This document shows, piece after piece, positions 62,125-64,000 of a DNA stretch of 64,000 bases. This DNA comes from Mycobacterium stomatepiae. Its GTDB lineage: Bacteria > Actinomycetota > Actinomycetes > Mycobacteriales > Mycobacteriaceae. Each line of letters starts with the position of its first letter. Positions within the stretch are counted from its first letter, which is position 1. Under the pieces are notes generated by a model. That model was not told the origin of the DNA. It worked only from the letters and a program-made list of their open reading frames with translations, and searched no databases. The position numbers were made by a program, and so were the translations under genes. Location of the stretch: contig NZ_AP022587.1 of NCBI RefSeq assembly GCF_010731715.1, positions 3,844,001 to 3,908,000 on the forward strand, given 5' to 3'.

Positions 62125-62726
62125 TGTCCGTCGATGCCGCGCGAGAAAACCGGACGGTGCCGAACACGTTGTTGACCGCCGCATCCGACACGCTGCGCCA
62201 GCTTGGACCCCGGCGGTTCTCCTTGACGGCGGTGGCCGAAGCCGCTGGGGTATCGCGTGGCACCGTCCACAACTTGTTGGGCAGCCGCGACAACGCGATT
62301 GCCATCGCCCTCAACCAGCTGGCCGCGGGGTTCATCGACACGATGGCCGTCGAGGTCGCCAAGGAAGCCACCCTGGCCGGCCAGGCGGCCGCGGTCGCTG
62401 TGTTGATCTGCGCGCATCGTCAACGCTCGCAGTCGATGCCGCGGGGGCTGGATCGCGGCATCCTGGTCTTGCTGTTGGACCACGGCGGCGACGAGCTGAT
62501 GCGTCGCGCGATCGAGTTGTGGAAGCCCTTGGTCAAAGACGCCCAGCGCAGCGGAGAGGTGGGCCCGGCGGTCGACGCGGCGCGCGCCAGTGAATGGATC
62601 GTTCGAATGCTGTTCAGCTTTGAGCTCATTCCCCCGATCGCGGTCAACCTCGACAATCCCCGTGCCGTGCGCCGCTACGTGGGCGATCACATCGTCTCCG
62701 GCCTGACCGGAACCGACCATGGCTGA
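62124..62726 (+). CDS. TetR/AcrR family transcriptional regulator
   Basis: 200 residues, start GTG 62124. HTH: VPNTLLTAASDTLRQLGPRR, then LTAVAEAAGVSRGTVHNLLG. C-terminal TetR_C_11-like. It overlaps by 8 bp the truncated monooxygenase gene, so regulator, truncated monooxygenase and SDR form one operon. The palindrome at its start is its likely operator. Confidence 0.9.
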   Translation: MSVDAARENRTVPNTLLTAASDTLRQLGPRRFSLTAVAEAAGVSRGTVHNLLGSRDNAIAIALNQLAAGFIDTMAVEVAKEATLAGQAAAVAVLICAHRQRSQSMPRGLDRGILVLLLDHGGDELMRRAIELWKPLVKDAQRSGEVGPAVDAARASEWIVRMLFSFELIPPIAVNLDNPRAVRRYVGDHIVSGLTGTDHG

Positions 62727-63036
62727 ACCCGACTACGAAGTGGCGATCATCGGCGCCGGGCCGGGAAGTATCGCCGCGGCGAAGTTACTGCGGGACAAGG
62801 GCATCACCGACTTCGTCATTCTGGAACGCGGCCCCGACTTCGGCGGCACCTGGCGCGACAATCACTACCCCGGCCTGGCCGTCGACATCCCGGTGCTGTG
62901 GTATCAGTTGTCTTTTGCGCCCAATCCCGATTGGACGCGGTTCTTTGCGCCCGGCCCGGAGATCTACCGGTATCTACGCGACACCGCCGCCCGCTTCAAG
63001 CACCCGGCGCCGCAAGCAGAGGAGCTATCGGCATGA
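62719..63036 (+). pseudogene. Truncated Baeyer-Villiger-type flavin monooxygenase (N-terminus only)
   Basis: 105 residues. FAD-binding VAIIGAGPGSIAAAKLL (8-24) and GGTWRDNHYPGLAVDIP (42-58) with the Trp-Arg-Asp of the monooxygenase fingerprint region; the family is normally about 490-540 residues. After RFKHP the sequence ends in a few unrelated residues and a stop that overlaps the start of the SDR gene (63033). The NADPH domain and the second FAD part are missing. The deletion leaves translation coupling intact. Confidence 0.85.
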
Positions 63037-63860
63037 CCGACACCGCCACCCCGTTAGCCGGGAAGGTCGCCTACGTGACGGGAGCCGCTCGGGGACAGGG
63101 CCGCTCACATTGCATCCGGCTGGCCCGAGCCGGCGCCGACATCGTCGCGATCGACGCGTGCGCGCCGGTTGCCGAACACAACGGTTATTCCCCGGCCACC
63201 CCCGAAGACCTCGCCGAGACGGTCGGCCTGGTCGAGGGTGAGGGGCGCAAGATCCTCGCCGAGGAGGTCGACGTCCGCGATCTGGCTGGCCAGCAGCGGG
63301 TGGTGTCGCGCGCGATCGAACAATTCGGGCGACTCGACATCGTCGTAGCCAATGCCGGCGTGCTGAATTGGGGCCGGGTGTGGGAGATTTCAGCACAGCA
63401 GTGGCAGGAGACCCTCGATACCAACCTCACCGGGCTGTGGAACACCATGAAGTCCGTGGTGCCGGCGATGATCGACGCCGGCAACGGCGGCTCGATCATC
63501 AACATCAGCTCGGCTGCCGGCATCAAAGCCGTCCCTGGTTGCGGGCATTACTGCGCAGCGAAATTCGGAGTCGTCGGCCTCACCAATTCGTTGGCGGTCG
63601 AACTCGGCGAATTCGGCATCCGCGCCAACTCGGTGCACCCGTATGGCACCGACACGCCGATGGGCAACGATCTGTCGATGTACCAGGTGTTTCAAGATCA
63701 CCCACACTACATCCACAGCTTCTCGCCGGGTGCGCTGCCGACCGATTCGCTGGCCGCCCCCGATCTGATTTCCGACATCGTGGTCTGGCTGGCCGGCGAC
63801 GCGTCCTCGTTGGTCACCGCCGCCCAAATCCCAGCCGACAAGGGCTATCTCAAGATCTGA
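63033..63860 (+). CDS. Mycofactocin-type short-chain dehydrogenase/reductase
   Basis: 275 residues. NAD-binding TGAARGQGRSHCIRLA (16-31), with the insert after DACAP (about 44-65) typical of mycofactocin-coupled SDRs. NAG at VVANAGVLNW. Catalytic Ser in NISSAAG and YxxxK as HYCAAK. These enzymes keep a tightly bound NAD that is recycled by mycofactocin. ATG 63033 with AGAGGAG upstream. Substrate probably an alcohol or terpenoid. Confidence 0.93.
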   Translation: MTDTATPLAGKVAYVTGAARGQGRSHCIRLARAGADIVAIDACAPVAEHNGYSPATPEDLAETVGLVEGEGRKILAEEVDVRDLAGQQRVVSRAIEQFGRLDIVVANAGVLNWGRVWEISAQQWQETLDTNLTGLWNTMKSVVPAMIDAGNGGSIINISSAAGIKAVPGCGHYCAAKFGVVGLTNSLAVELGEFGIRANSVHPYGTDTPMGNDLSMYQVFQDHPHYIHSFSPGALPTDSLAAPDLISDIVVWLAGDASSLVTAAQIPADKGYLKI

Positions 63861-63887
63861 GTGCCCGGCCGCCGTACCGTGTGGGGT

Positions 63888-64000
63888 ATGCGCTGGAAGG
63901 TGGCACTCTCGTCGGCCGTCCTGCTATTGGTGGCGGGGTGCTCGGAAACGAATGTGACGGCCCACGATTCCGACAACGGCAGGCACGTGACGATCGAGAA
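63888..64000 (+). CDS. Lipoprotein, C-terminus outside window
   Basis: About 37 residues are visible from ATG 63888 to the right edge. Signal with lipobox LLLVAGCSE (Cys18) and then a polar stretch (TAHDSDNGRHVTIE). No family can be named from this piece. It follows the SDR gene by 27 bp. Confidence 0.75.
   Translation, partial: MRWKVALSSAVLLLVAGCSETNVTAHDSDNGRHVTIE

Overview
The window reads as a high-GC chromosomal segment of a nontuberculous Mycobacterium. The support is the gene content: a PrrB-type histidine kinase, an Eis-type acetyltransferase, a homologue of the M. tuberculosis Rv0073 ATPase-cNMP fusion, a mycofactocin-type short-chain dehydrogenase, several FadE, P450 and TetR genes, many flavin-dependent luciferase-like monooxygenases, and an IdeR-like iron box. 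I see no insertion sequence, prophage or CRISPR array.

Layout. 0-2.4 kb: a two-domain acyl-CoA dehydrogenase (cut by the left edge) divergent from a TetR gene, with a clear palindromic operator between them. 2.4-7.4 kb: a decaying stretch with a small membrane protein, remnants of an MFS carrier, an ABC permease and a GMC oxidoreductase, plus an intact ABC ATPase and a cysteine hydrolase. 7.4-14 kb: an MmyB-type regulator, a Tat-exported mini-catalase coupled to cytochrome b561, an amidohydrolase-Rieske oxygenase operon, and a paralogue of the first small membrane protein. 14-18 kb: a methyltransferase behind an IdeR-like box, a SulP transporter and an orphan PrrB-like kinase. 18-29 kb: the selenium block, holding selA, selB, the UGA-decoding tRNA-Sec, selD and a formate dehydrogenase operon whose catalytic subunit has an in-frame UGA followed by a bacterial SECIS-like hairpin. 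Synthesis, decoding and use of selenocysteine therefore sit together. An FAD amine oxidase-like gene closes the selA-selB operon.

29-35 kb: a DUF1707 protein, class I aldolase, P450, TetR, a frameshifted acyl-CoA dehydrogenase, a secreted DUF6636-like protein and an MFS carrier. 35.9-48.8 kb: an organosulfur-scavenging region with four consecutive flavin monooxygenases (one stopped by a nonsense codon) and, further on, an ssuBAC-type ABC importer. Eis, two alpha/beta hydrolases, a 2-hydroxyacid dehydrogenase and a frameshifted class III cyclase lie between them. 49-64 kb: MFS, a frameshifted lipase, further luciferase-like oxidoreductases, Nudix, NTF2-like proteins, three TetR genes each beside a palindromic operator, an FAD hydroxylase operon, a ketopantoate reductase-like gene, a P450, a 57-residue zinc ribbon, a second DUF6636-like protein, a truncated Baeyer-Villiger monooxygenase and an SDR.

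Nine loci are broken by stop codons, frameshifts or deletions. Some are clearly old (several lesions or large deletions). Four carry a single lesion and could be recent mutations or sequence errors. No wholly new system could be demonstrated. The strongest leads are the selenocysteine block with its extra oxidoreductase, the new zinc-ribbon gene, the paired palindromes at 55.4 kb, and the 68-bp inverted repeat at 58.5 kb.
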